A stretch of DNA of 24,716 nt from JAFGFG01 sp964442905 (GTDB lineage: Archaea > Aenigmatarchaeota > Aenigmatarchaeia > QMZP01 > JAFGSV01), in assembly GCA_964442905.1 (NCBI GenBank), contig CAYUBD010000012.1, positions 1 through 24,716 on the forward strand. Reading direction: 5' to 3'. How positions within the stretch are numbered: the stretch's first letter is position 1; every line of letters starts with the position of its first letter. Below, piece by piece: positions 14,348 through 22,626 of this stretch. The notes under the pieces are model-generated. The model was not told the DNA's origin. It worked only from the letters and a program-made list of their open reading frames with translations, and did not search any database. The translations under genes and the position numbers were made by a program.

Positions 14348-16549
14348 CTAGAATTCATCCAGCATGTCCTTTTCCTTGTTGAGATCGACTACCATTATCT
14401 TCTCGTCGTCTGAGTCTTCCTTTCTCCCAAGGTGATCGACGTCCTTTCTTATCTCCGCACCCCTTTCCCTGAGCCTGTCAACCTTCTTTTCCAGAAGGTC
14501 TACCCTTGTGGTCATCTTCGAGAAATCAGTGATACGCCTGTTTGAATCAGAAATCTTCAGATCAAGAAGGCTTACCTTCTTGTTCAGGTCTGCCCTGGCG
14601 TTGAGGAATGCCTTTACGGCAGTGCTGAACTTGTTTCCTTCCTCTGTGGAAGTAGTGTCGAGCTTGCCTCTCATCTCTGCAAGTCCTGACTCTACCTGCG
14701 CCTTGAGTGCCCTGATTTCCTTGTCGTGACTTCTGGACCTTTCATCCATCTTTGACGCATCAGTTCTCAGCTTCTGAAGTGAAGAAACGTTCCTGGTAAT
14801 TACGTCCTTTTCCTGGTCCACTGTCTTCAGGCGCTCCTCGAGCCTGGCTATCTCTTCAAGCCTCGCCTTGACGGAGTCTATCGATTTTCCTTTTCCGGCA
14901 AGCTCTTTCTTTATGGATGATATATCATCGCTGAGCTTCGCCTCGACCGCACCGGACTTGTCAGAAAGGCTGGCCTCTATATTGTCGGCCTTCTGCCTGA
15001 GTTCAATCTCAATGAATTTTATCCTCTCTTCAAGCTTGGTTTCCATAGCCTCAGTCAGTGCTGCCTTGGCATCGCCGATATCGCCAAGCTTTATCTGGAG
15101 TTTCTCAAGGTCAGTAACCTTCTTCTGCAGATTCTCAAGTGCCGTCTTCACCCCCGTGATATTACGTGTCCCGGAGCCCACGTCTTTCTTGAGCGAATTC
15201 AGGTTCAGCGAGAATCCTTTCATTTCCTTATCAAGCCTTCCGAGGATGGCAGAATTGAAAGCGGCGTCCTTCTTTATTGCAGAAATATTATAGTCTATCT
15301 TACTATCTATAGCTACGTTGACATCTTCCATTCTGATTTTGTTCGAATCCATATCTTTCCTGATGGTCTCGATGTGCTTGTGCAGCGTTTTGATTTCATT
15401 CATGTTCTCCGAAAGCGTCTTCCCGAGCTTTTCAATATCCCGTACACGCTGATGGATGCTGTCGATTTCGGAAAGACTTCTCTTTGTTGCGGACTGATCG
15501 GTCTTTAGTGCGGAAATCATCTTGCCGGCGCTTGTGATGTCCTTGCCAAGTCCGGCCATGTCAAGATTTATTTTCGAGATGACCGCGTTGTTACCCTTAA
15601 CTATGTTTGATTCAAGCAGTTTCAGCCTGTCCTCCAGCTGGAATTCAATAGCATCCGTCTTCTCCGCTATCTGGGAATCGAGCATCTTTGTCTTCTCAAG
15701 CAGCCTGGTTTCAAGGAACTTGTCAGCATCTCCCAATCTGGAGCCGATGTCCTTGGTCTTCTGTTCAAGAACTGCCATGTCGTTCTTTATGCTCTTGATG
15801 GTTTCCACTCCCTTCACGATACCTGACTTCACGTCTTCTATGTGCTTTATCTTAGCAGCAAGCGTTCCGATCTGCTCCAGTCTCGTGGCGTTCTTGGATG
15901 AGCTTTCCCTCACCCTGGTTATCCTCTCGTTCTCCTTCTCGAGGTCCTTCTTCAGTGCCTGCAGGCTAAGCGTCAGCTTCTGTATTGCAGCATCATGGTC
16001 CTTTATGACCGAAGACTGTTCCTCTGAAGCCCTGTTCACAAGCGATATGCCTGAAGTGAATTTATTATCAATGGATGATAGCGATTCCGATGATGATTTC
16101 TCGAAAGAAGCCAGCTTCTCCTCGAGTCCGCTCACGCCAACATCGATGTCGTGGACCGATTTTGACATGTCCTTTTCGAACTTCCTGCTGTCATCTATCC
16201 TCCTTGCAGCCTCATCAGCAGCATCCGTTGCTTTTTGAAGTCGTTCGCCAATGTCCGTGAGCTTCTTCTTATGCCCGTCCATTCTTTTTTTGATATCGAT
16301 AATCTCGGAAGAAAGCGTTGTTCTCGCAGTATATACGCTGCCGTCAGTTTTGCCCAGTCTTTCCTCCATCGCGGCCATGGAAGTCGCAAGCGATTCGGAT
16401 TTGCCTGTAAGCACCTTTATGGTCCTGGCATTCTCCTCAACTATCCTCTCGATCTCTTTTGTAAGAAATGCGTAATTACTCTTCAGTTCTTCCTTGTCTT
16501 TCTTGAGACCGGCTATTCCGCTCCGGACCTTACTGAAACCTTCTACCAT
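14348..16549 (-). CDS. Long coiled-coil protein, third of the set (733 residues)
   Basis: The protein has 733 residues with no proline, tryptophan or cysteine that I can find, a composition suited to one very long helical rod of perhaps 100 nm. Heptad-like hydrophobic spacing runs almost end to end, with segments such as LETRLLEKTKMLDSQIAEKT and METKLEERIKFIEIELRQKA that look like diverged copies of one unit. The last 25 residues differ: after HLGRKEDSDDEK comes IMVVDLNKEKDMLDEF, a short hydrophobic-acidic peptide that could be a docking motif. There is no signal peptide or membrane helix, so it is cytoplasmic. It starts one base after the stop of the 687-residue gene and is followed by the 50-residue membrane peptide. 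The function is unknown; scaffold or filament is inference. Confidence 0.85.
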   Translation of the reverse strand: MVEGFSKVRSGIAGLKKDKEELKSNYAFLTKEIERIVEENARTIKVLTGKSESLATSMAAMEERLGKTDGSVYTARTTLSSEIIDIKKRMDGHKKKLTDIGERLQKATDAADEAARRIDDSRKFEKDMSKSVHDIDVGVSGLEEKLASFEKSSSESLSSIDNKFTSGISLVNRASEEQSSVIKDHDAAIQKLTLSLQALKKDLEKENERITRVRESSSKNATRLEQIGTLAAKIKHIEDVKSGIVKGVETIKSIKNDMAVLEQKTKDIGSRLGDADKFLETRLLEKTKMLDSQIAEKTDAIEFQLEDRLKLLESNIVKGNNAVISKINLDMAGLGKDITSAGKMISALKTDQSATKRSLSEIDSIHQRVRDIEKLGKTLSENMNEIKTLHKHIETIRKDMDSNKIRMEDVNVAIDSKIDYNISAIKKDAAFNSAILGRLDKEMKGFSLNLNSLKKDVGSGTRNITGVKTALENLQKKVTDLEKLQIKLGDIGDAKAALTEAMETKLEERIKFIEIELRQKADNIEASLSDKSGAVEAKLSDDISSIKKELAGKGKSIDSVKARLEEIARLEERLKTVDQEKDVITRNVSSLQKLRTDASKMDERSRSHDKEIRALKAQVESGLAEMRGKLDTTSTEEGNKFSTAVKAFLNARADLNKKVSLLDLKISDSNRRITDFSKMTTRVDLLEKKVDRLRERGAEIRKDVDHLGRKEDSDDEKIMVVDLNKEKDMLDEF

Positions 16550-16550
16550 G

Positions 16551-18614
16551 TCAACCCTCCAGTTCTTTCAGAAGCCTTCCCATCTCAACCTTGTATTCCT
16601 TCTTGAGGCCCACTATTTCCTTCATGAGCCTGTCAACCTTTCTGCTGAGCGCCGAAAGTGCCTTGGCGTTCGCGCTGCCGGTCTGATAGTTGCCTGATGT
16701 CCGGCCTTCGAATTGGATAGCCTTCTTGGACAGGCTGTCATACTTGGCATCAAGCTCTGCGCTCTGGCCTGCAAATCTCTCTTTCTCCTTTGATATTATG
16801 TCCTTTAGGTCGGCCTTGAGGCTGGCGGATATGCCTGCCATGTCCTTACTCACCTTAAGCGCCTGCTTATCGATATCAGCAGAAACGCCGGCGGATATCT
16901 GCTCTACGTTATTCACGGTGTCGTCAACCTTACCCTGTGCCGCAGCTACTGCCTGCTGGAGGTCGTTCACTATGCTACCGAGCTTCTGGAGGTTTCTAAC
17001 TTCAGCCTTGAGTGTGGCATTCTCCTCCCTCAGCGTATGTATGTCTTCCTTGAGGTTATGCCTCACCTTAGAGAATGAGCTTACGTTTTCCTTCACTATT
17101 CTTGCCTCCGCGCTTTCAAGGTTGTTCTTCACCTCAGACTGCATGGAATCCAGCTGTTTCTTTATAATCATGTCGTTCTTCTCCGACTTGTCCGTTATGT
17201 CCTGGGAAATGATGTTTATCTTTGCATTGAGAGATGCAGTTTCTTCTTTTCTCTTTCCGACTTCGGCCGCAAGACCGCTGATTCCAGATTCAATTGACTT
17301 CAGATTCTCAACATCCTTCCCCATAAGCCCGACTTTCCTTTCAAGTTCCAGTGACGCATGCCCGACCTTCTGGTCCACGGATTTACCTATCTTGCCCATC
17401 TCGTTCTTTATCATCAGTTCCTTTCTCTTCGTGATGTCTATGAAGTTCTCCAGACGCTCAATTAAACCGGCTTCAACGCTGTCTATCTTTTCATCTGTGA
17501 CAACGCCATGCTTAACCATAACATCTATCCTGCCGCTGAGCATCTTCTCTATGTCCTTCTGGTTCTTGCTGTTTGCGCCTATGTTTGCCTCAAGCATCCT
17601 GAGCCGCTTTTCCACACCGTCACCGAAGGCTGAAAATTCCTTCCTGATAGCAGCCTGTCCGCTTCTAATCTTCGCACCAGCACTGTTTTCAAAGGAAGTC
17701 ATGTCAGCTGACATCAACTGAAGTTGTTTGTCCAGAGCTGCCTGGTTTTTCTTCAGCTCGAGCCTTATGGTGCCCAGGTTCTTTTCGTCCGCCTGCCTCA
17801 GCTCTGAGGAGAATTCCAGCAACTTCGTGTTCACATCATTCGTCATTTTGCCGAGTTCATCATCTACTGCGGCCTTTGCCCCGTTCATTTCACTCTTCAC
17901 GCTCTGTGCGAGCTTCTCCATGTCAAGTCTGGTCTGAGTAAGGTTGGACACGGTCGTCTGCAGCTTTCCCTCAAGACCCTCTATGTCGCCCTCGAATTTC
18001 TTCAGTGCCTCTATGTCCTTGCCCATCAGGAGACTGTGCTCTCTGAGTGTGTCCATCTTGCTGTCTGTTTTCTTATCGAATAGATTGAGCATTGTGGAAA
18101 TCTTCCTGTCCAATGCTGCTTTGAGCGTTCTCATGGAAACATCGAAATCCATGACAGCGGCTGCAAGATTTTTACTGATTTCAGCATCATCCTTATCACT
18201 CTTCCTCATCGATGCCTTTATGGCTCTGTGAATCTTCTCCTCTGTTGCGGAAACATTCTCGTTGAGCGCATTCAGGCGCTTGTCAACCTTGGTGAAGTCA
18301 TCCCTGAGCGTCTTCTCGACTGAGATAAGCGAGTCCCCCAGTATCTTATCCTGAGAACTGAGATTCTTAGATTTTACGTCCAGATCGTTGAGCCTTTTTG
18401 TTACCGGGTTCACCTGGTTGTTTATGAAGTACAGCAACCTCTTCCCGGCCTCACCATAAACATAAGATGCCTCCTTGAGCTTGTTCAGAAGATACTCATT
18501 CCTGGCTTCCAGGGTCTTTTTCTCTTTGCCGGAAGCTGACGATACATTCTTGTAGTGGTCAGCCTCTTCCCTGAGACGCCTGAGCTCTGACTCGACTTCT
18601 CTTATCTCGTCCAT
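16551..18614 (-). CDS. Long coiled-coil protein, second of the set (687 residues)
   Basis: The protein has 687 residues. Apart from Pro70 I see no proline, and no tryptophan or cysteine. A short N-terminal coiled coil (1-50, RRLREEADH) is followed by a possible hinge with aromatic residues (YVYGEAGKRLLYF...NP, 51-70) and then a continuous rod. Residues 195-218 and 429-452 are clear copies of one unit (LLMGKDIEALKKFEGDIEGLE and GLMGKDVENLKSIESGISGLA), about 234 residues apart. A Gly/Ser-rich break near 640 precedes a final charged helix ending in MGRLLKELEG. It begins four bases after the 657-residue gene ends and stops one base before the 733-residue gene starts, so the three are co-translated. 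The function is unknown. Confidence 0.85.
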   Translation of the reverse strand: MDEIREVESELRRLREEADHYKNVSSASGKEKKTLEARNEYLLNKLKEASYVYGEAGKRLLYFINNQVNPVTKRLNDLDVKSKNLSSQDKILGDSLISVEKTLRDDFTKVDKRLNALNENVSATEEKIHRAIKASMRKSDKDDAEISKNLAAAVMDFDVSMRTLKAALDRKISTMLNLFDKKTDSKMDTLREHSLLMGKDIEALKKFEGDIEGLEGKLQTTVSNLTQTRLDMEKLAQSVKSEMNGAKAAVDDELGKMTNDVNTKLLEFSSELRQADEKNLGTIRLELKKNQAALDKQLQLMSADMTSFENSAGAKIRSGQAAIRKEFSAFGDGVEKRLRMLEANIGANSKNQKDIEKMLSGRIDVMVKHGVVTDEKIDSVEAGLIERLENFIDITKRKELMIKNEMGKIGKSVDQKVGHASLELERKVGLMGKDVENLKSIESGISGLAAEVGKRKEETASLNAKINIISQDITDKSEKNDMIIKKQLDSMQSEVKNNLESAEARIVKENVSSFSKVRHNLKEDIHTLREENATLKAEVRNLQKLGSIVNDLQQAVAAAQGKVDDTVNNVEQISAGVSADIDKQALKVSKDMAGISASLKADLKDIISKEKERFAGQSAELDAKYDSLSKKAIQFEGRTSGNYQTGSANAKALSALSRKVDRLMKEIVGLKKEYKVEMGRLLKELEG
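17259..17330 (-). repeat. Internal repeat, second copy, in the 687-residue protein
   Basis: These bases encode residues 429-452, GLMGKDVENLKSIESGISGL and four more. They match residues 195-218 of the same protein at most hydrophobic positions and at the MGKD core, which points to an old duplication inside the rod. Confidence 0.5.
17961..18032 (-). repeat. Internal repeat, first copy, in the 687-residue protein
   Basis: These bases encode residues 195-218, LLMGKDIEALKKFEGDIEGL and four more, the partner of the copy at residues 429-452. The spacing of about 234 residues gives a possible repeat length for the rod. Confidence 0.5.
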
Positions 18615-18618
18615 ATCA

Positions 18619-20592
18619 TCACTTGAACTCCTTCAGAAGGAAGCCTATCCTCTCTTTCTGCTGGTTAAGCTTGTCTTCCAGCTTCCTCTTCTCATCAGCA
18701 TGCTGAGCTATGATCTTATGTAGTTCGTTCTTCTCGGCATCGAACTTATCTTCAATAATCTTCTGGTTCTTACGTAGGTCGGAAAGGTTGTTGAAAATGT
18801 TGTCAACCTTCTCATGCAGCTTCTTTGTCGGGACCGCCCTCTCATCAAGCTGGTTTATCCTTTCTTCAAGACCGTCAGCCCTGCGCACGAAGAACTCCCT
18901 TATTTCCAGGATGTCCTTGGTCTTGTTGTCCAGCTCAGTTATAACCTCTTTCGGTGTCTGCAGTTCCTCTATCTTATCCAATATGTCATGGTCTTTTGAC
19001 TTGAGCGCATCTACCCGGTTTTCAATCTTCTCGTCATATTCGTTGAGGGCAGTTATCTTATCTTCTATCGTGTCCATCTCGCCTTTGAGCGCAGAAAGCT
19101 CGGCTATGTCCTTGTGTGTTTCAGAAACCATGTTTTCAACAGACTGCATCTTGTCTTCGATGAAAGCGAACCTGCCAACAAAATCCTTTCTTATGGTGCT
19201 GGACTCGGCTTCCATCATGCTTGGGAACATTTCCTTCATTTTTTCGAGCATATCCTTTCGCTGGTTCTTGTCGATGTCATTCATCGTAGTCTTAAGTTCC
19301 GTTATTAGCTGCCTGACATCTTTCACATTGTCCTCCAGCTTTGATATCCGCTCATCGAACTTGTATAGCGTCTTTATGTCCTTCTTGTCTCCTCTCGTGT
19401 CAAGAATGAGTTCTGCGAGTTTCTCCTTCACTTTATCGTTGACTTCCTCGACTTTCTTGACCCTATTAGAAAATGGTTCGACCTTTTCTTCCGTTTCTCT
19501 CTTCACGACAAGCGGTATGACTTCTTCTTTCAGGTCATCCGCGTTGGATATAAGCATCCTCAGCCTTTCCACATTCTCCGGTCCCAGCTTTTTCTGGAAC
19601 TGCTCCATCTTCTGTTCCATGTCCGGGAACCTGTCAAGCACTTCAAGTTCCCTGTCCAGTGCCATGAACCTGTTCTCAGCTTCCTCCTTGAAGGCATCAA
19701 CAAGCGTTGCGAGGTCTTTCAGTGATTTCTTCAGGCTGTCTGTTTCCTTCCTGAGCTCAACACCACCGCCCATGGCCATAAGCCCTGCGGCGGTCTCTCC
19801 GGCATCGCCGGGCTTGACACCTCCTGTACCGGAAGCGGGCTTTGCCCTGGTTTCATCGAGTTTCTCACCGAGCTCTTTAAGTCTTTTATCGAACATCTTC
19901 TTCATCGTGACTGCGACTTCTTCTTCATCCTTTTCCCCTTCTTCTTTCTTCTTGGCCATGCCTTCTATAGTCTCTTGAAGGGCCTTTATCTGAGATGCAG
20001 TCTTCTCTTCCATGTCCTTAAGTCTGGGTTCGAAGTCCGGCAGTGCTGCCTGTGCAGGCTGGGCCACAGCTGGAGGAGATGGCTGTCCGTTTTTCATTTC
20101 AGTCGATAAATCCTCAACAAGCCCGGCCAGGTCATCAGTTTTCTTCATGGCGTCGGCCCTTTCCCTCTCAAGCTCCAGCATGCTCTCCTTCTGGGTCGCT
20201 AGCTGTTTCTTCAGCTTCTCTGTCTCGGAAAGGCTTGTCTTTTTCTCCGGCTTCGGCTCTTCAGCGGGTTCTGGTTCCTCTGACAGAGAATGTTCTTCTT
20301 CATGTTCTGATTCTTCCGGTGGCTTCTCTTCTTCAGGCTTGTCGTCTTTTGGTTCTGGTGCAGGGGGTTCCTCTTTCGGTTTTTCCTCAGGTGGTTTCTC
20401 CTCGGTCTTTTCGTCCTTTTTATCATCAGATGGTTCTGTACCCATGTTCTTCAGTCCTCCGAGTCCGCTGCTTTCATCTGGCTTCTTCTCTCCAGAGTTT
20501 CCGTTTAGCGCATTTTCTTCAAGTTTTTTCTGCTCGGCTTCCAGCTTCTTCTCTTCTTCCTTTTTCTTCTCCTCGTCGCTTTTTCCGAACAT
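18619..20592 (-). CDS. Long coiled-coil protein with acidic proline-rich N-terminus (657 residues)
   Basis: The protein has 657 residues. Residues 1-30 are Lys/Glu repeats. Residues 35-120 are a disordered Pro/Glu/Lys region rich in EEKP and PEPK motifs. A first coiled coil lies at about 122-168, a Pro/Ala linker at 170-187, a second coiled coil to about 250 and a Gly-rich linker at 252-277 (SGTGGVKPGDAG...MGGG). From about 280 to the end the protein is an almost unbroken rod ending in RIGFLLKEFK. There is no signal peptide or membrane helix. Its ATG overlaps the stop of the 90-residue membrane protein by one base (TAATG), so the two are tightly coupled. The flexible acidic head on a rod suggests a tethering or spacing protein. 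I know no family for it. Confidence 0.85.
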   Translation of the reverse strand: MFGKSDEEKKKEEEKKLEAEQKKLEENALNGNSGEKKPDESSGLGGLKNMGTEPSDDKKDEKTEEKPPEEKPKEEPPAPEPKDDKPEEEKPPEESEHEEEHSLSEEPEPAEEPKPEKKTSLSETEKLKKQLATQKESMLELERERADAMKKTDDLAGLVEDLSTEMKNGQPSPPAVAQPAQAALPDFEPRLKDMEEKTASQIKALQETIEGMAKKKEEGEKDEEEVAVTMKKMFDKRLKELGEKLDETRAKPASGTGGVKPGDAGETAAGLMAMGGGVELRKETDSLKKSLKDLATLVDAFKEEAENRFMALDRELEVLDRFPDMEQKMEQFQKKLGPENVERLRMLISNADDLKEEVIPLVVKRETEEKVEPFSNRVKKVEEVNDKVKEKLAELILDTRGDKKDIKTLYKFDERISKLEDNVKDVRQLITELKTTMNDIDKNQRKDMLEKMKEMFPSMMEAESSTIRKDFVGRFAFIEDKMQSVENMVSETHKDIAELSALKGEMDTIEDKITALNEYDEKIENRVDALKSKDHDILDKIEELQTPKEVITELDNKTKDILEIREFFVRRADGLEERINQLDERAVPTKKLHEKVDNIFNNLSDLRKNQKIIEDKFDAEKNELHKIIAQHADEKRKLEDKLNQQKERIGFLLKEFK

Positions 20593-20864
20593 TACTTGCC
20601 CAGCTCCTCAATCAGTTTTTTTGTAAGCGTCCTCTGCTTCTTGAAATCATCGTGAAGTTCGTCCATCTTACTTTCAAGATGCTGGAATTTGGTTGTCAAA
20701 TCAGAATCGGCCATGTCCTCAGGTCTTATGCCGACGAATTTCTCCCATATCTTTTCTGTCGGAAGTTCGTATTTCTTGGCGTGGAGAATCCTGAACTTTC
20801 GCAGTTCATATACTAGAAAAAGCACTGATGCCGCAAGCATGACCGACAACACTATATCTATCAT
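20592..20864 (-). CDS. Membrane-anchored short coiled-coil protein (90 residues)
   Basis: The protein has 90 residues. Residues 3-20 form one hydrophobic helix (DIVLSVMLAASVLFLVYELR), followed by a basic stretch (RKFRILHAKK) that should hold the rest in the cytoplasm. Residues 58-90 form a short coiled coil (KFQHLESKMDELHDDFKKQR). It is the first gene of the coiled-coil run and its stop overlaps the ATG of the 657-residue gene, so equal production is likely. Its cytoplasmic coiled coil could recruit the long rods to the membrane; that is inference from sequence type and gene order. An AT-rich box TTTTATTTAAG at 20895-20905 may be the operon promoter. Confidence 0.82.
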   Translation of the reverse strand: MIDIVLSVMLAASVLFLVYELRKFRILHAKKYELPTEKIWEKFVGIRPEDMADSDLTTKFQHLESKMDELHDDFKKQRTLTKKLIEELGK

Positions 20865-20894
20865 GGTTATCTTAGTTATAATTTGGTTGGTTGA

Positions 20895-20905
20895 CTTAAA
20901 TAAAA
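20895..20905 (-). promoter_or_regulatory. TATA-like box for the coiled-coil operon
   Basis: TTTTATTTAAG on the minus strand lies about 36 bases ahead of the ATG at 20864, in the 71-base gap after the MinD gene. A transcript start about 25 bases on would give a leader of around 10 bases. A second AT-rich box, AAATTATAAC, lies nearer but too close for usual spacing. Confidence 0.4.
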
Positions 20906-20935
20906 TTGCTTATTTTCAATAACATGAGCCCGAAA

Positions 20936-21712
20936 TTACTTCTTTTTGAGAAGCCCGAAGAACCTCATGAACCTTGTCATAAAGTTTTCCGGGATATATT
21001 TTTCTCCAATCAGCTTGCCCGCGAGTTCGTAGAAAGCCCTGCTTGCAGGCGAGTTCGGATCGTAAAGCACTACAGGTGTCTTCAGTGCAAGACTCCTCAG
21101 AACGTTCTTGTCCATCGGGACACTTTCGACTACACTCAGCTCGGACAACTGCTCCACTTCCTCGATGCTGAGCTCGTACCGCTCCTTGCCTACCATGTTG
21201 AGCATTATCCCAAGCGGCTTGGTGCCCATTTCCAGTGCGACCTGATGGCACTTTATTATGTCCATGGTCGATGGCACGAACGGTGTCGATATGAACAGCA
21301 CCTCGTCACTGGCCCGCATGGCGGACATGGCTTCTCTCGCCATCCCCGGAGCACCGTCCAGCAGAATTATATCTGCCTCATCTGACAGTTTCTTTATCAC
21401 CTTGGAGAGCCGGCTTACATCCACGCCCCTCAAATCCTTAAGAGACAATGAAGCAGGTATAACCCTGAGGCCCTGTACGTGATAATCGTAGATGGCCTCC
21501 TGTATCTTGGATTTTCCTGTAAGCACCTGGTTTAGTGTGACAGGTGAATAGTACATCCCAAGATAAAGGCTCAGGTGTGATGTCGTTATATTGCAGTCAA
21601 CTATGATGACCTTTTTCTTGAAGTATGAAGCGAGAGCTGTTCCGAGGTTTGCCACTGTGGTTGTTTTTCCAACACCGCCTTTGCCAGACAGGACGCCTAT
21701 AATCCTCGCCAT
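20936..21712 (-). CDS. minD: MinD-family ParA-like ATPase
   Basis: The protein has 258 residues. The deviant Walker A motif is GKGGVGKTT (about 10-18) with the signature lysine. The switch regions VDCNITTSHLSLYLG and DIILLDGAPGM follow. The C-terminal FMTRFMRFFGLLKKK is an amphipathic basic helix of the kind MinD uses to bind membrane in its ATP form. Such ATPases position division or surface machines by cycling on and off the membrane. No MinE or MinC is nearby. The gene lies 71 bases ahead of the membrane-tethered coiled-coil operon on the same strand, so those rods are possible cargo or partners, which is inference. It follows the possible winged-helix gene by 53 bases. Confidence 0.92.
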   Translation of the reverse strand: MARIIGVLSGKGGVGKTTTVANLGTALASYFKKKVIIVDCNITTSHLSLYLGMYYSPVTLNQVLTGKSKIQEAIYDYHVQGLRVIPASLSLKDLRGVDVSRLSKVIKKLSDEADIILLDGAPGMAREAMSAMRASDEVLFISTPFVPSTMDIIKCHQVALEMGTKPLGIMLNMVGKERYELSIEEVEQLSELSVVESVPMDKNVLRSLALKTPVVLYDPNSPASRAFYELAGKLIGEKYIPENFMTRFMRFFGLLKKK

Positions 21713-21765
21713 TGTATAAAACCTGTATTATTTTTTCTTTTTTGATTAATTAAACTTCATGTTCT

Positions 21766-22434
21766 TCACCACTTAAGATTGCACAGCAGTTTGGTGAGTT
21801 CCTCCTCATTCCGGAATAGTACGGGGAAATCCGAAGACCCTCCTATAGTTGAATGAAGTTCGTACATATAATTAAGCATGTCAGTGCCTGTGCCAAGGGA
21901 CAGTGACGTCGCTATCATCTTGCTGACGATTTCAGCGTTATACTTCTTCGAGAACGCTATTATGTTGGAGAAGAGCACATAAAGGAACACATGGATGAAT
22001 ATGTATCTCCCGTAAGTTCCGAGAGTGTCCCTGTCTGCCCTGTAGAGTGTCCTGAGATTGGTGGATTCGAATAAGTACTTCCTGTACGCTGTCATGAATG
22101 GCTGCACATACTGCCATTTCTCCTTGATCACGAGTTCAGGCGACCAGAACCCGCCCACCGGCTTTTCGTTCTTGAAGATGCCGTAGACATAATCGGGTAT
22201 CCACTCGAACCTCGGCTTTATCTTGTTGCCGACAATATCTAGGTATCTCTGCTCTTCCATGAGCTTTACGAGTGGCTTGCCGATGCCTGCCTCGTTGTGA
22301 TAGAGGTAGTTGGTCTTTATGTCCCACATGGACTGTATCTTGAATAATGATATGCCGTTTTCCTGCCCCGCCGCGCTCAGCCATATGAGCCAGAAGTTCT
22401 TATAATCTGTGAGCTTCTCTTTGAGTTTGCCCAT
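21766..22434 (-). CDS. Unknown protein with possible winged-helix N-terminus
   Basis: The protein has 222 residues and I do not recognise a family. Residues 1-75 could form a winged helix: a helix with FWLIWLSAAG, then ISLFKIQSMWDIKTNYLYH, then GIGKPLVKLMEEQRYLDIVG and a basic strand KIKPRF. The rest is helical and aromatic-rich, with a hydrophobic segment (YIFIHVFLYVLFSNIIAF, about 144-161) that may be buried or touch membrane. The ATG at 22434 has AGAGG six bases upstream and a TTTTATATG box about 30 bases upstream. It sits ahead of minD on the same strand and might regulate that locus, but there is no direct evidence. Confidence 0.78.
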   Translation of the reverse strand: MGKLKEKLTDYKNFWLIWLSAAGQENGISLFKIQSMWDIKTNYLYHNEAGIGKPLVKLMEEQRYLDIVGNKIKPRFEWIPDYVYGIFKNEKPVGGFWSPELVIKEKWQYVQPFMTAYRKYLFESTNLRTLYRADRDTLGTYGRYIFIHVFLYVLFSNIIAFSKKYNAEIVSKMIATSLSLGTGTDMLNYMYELHSTIGGSSDFPVLFRNEEELTKLLCNLKW

Positions 22435-22440
22435 TTTATA

Positions 22441-22475
22441 CCTCTTTAATTATATGGTATGAACATATAAAAAAA
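22441..22475 (-). promoter_or_regulatory. TATA box and ribosome binding site of the 222-residue gene
   Basis: On the minus strand TTTTTATATGTTC (22463-22475) is a good archaeal TATA box, and AGAGG (22441-22445) lies six bases before the ATG at 22434. Both elements fit a short leadered transcript that may also cover minD. Confidence 0.5.
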
Positions 22476-22558
22476 TTACCCCTCTTTTTTAGGTTTAAGA
22501 CTAGGCACCCCTCCCACAGGCTCGGTGCTGTTTGTTTGTTTTGATTTCTGATTTACTG

Positions 22559-22564
22559 AAAAAA
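22559..22564 (-). terminator. T-run after the large surface protein gene
   Basis: On the minus strand a run of six T lies about 65 bases past the stop at 22627. Archaeal RNA polymerase ends at such T tracts. The rest of the gap 22435-22626 holds the promoter of the next gene and a weak GCACC/GGTGC stem, and no further gene is apparent. Confidence 0.3.
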
Positions 22565-22626
22565 TAGTATAAGCATATAATGATGGGTATGATATTACGG
22601 AGGTACAAAGCGGCTATGGCATGCGA

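Noticed and set aside
14508..20626. Long plus-strand frames opposite the coiled-coil genes, up to about 420 codons
   Set aside because: They are Ser/Phe/Leu-rich shadows caused by the Lys/Glu-rich codons of the real genes on the other strand, with no motifs or start signals.
22505..22527. GCACC/GGTGC stem followed by a T-rich stretch as a plus-strand terminator
   Set aside because: No plus-strand gene lies upstream and the stem has only five pairs with a long loop.
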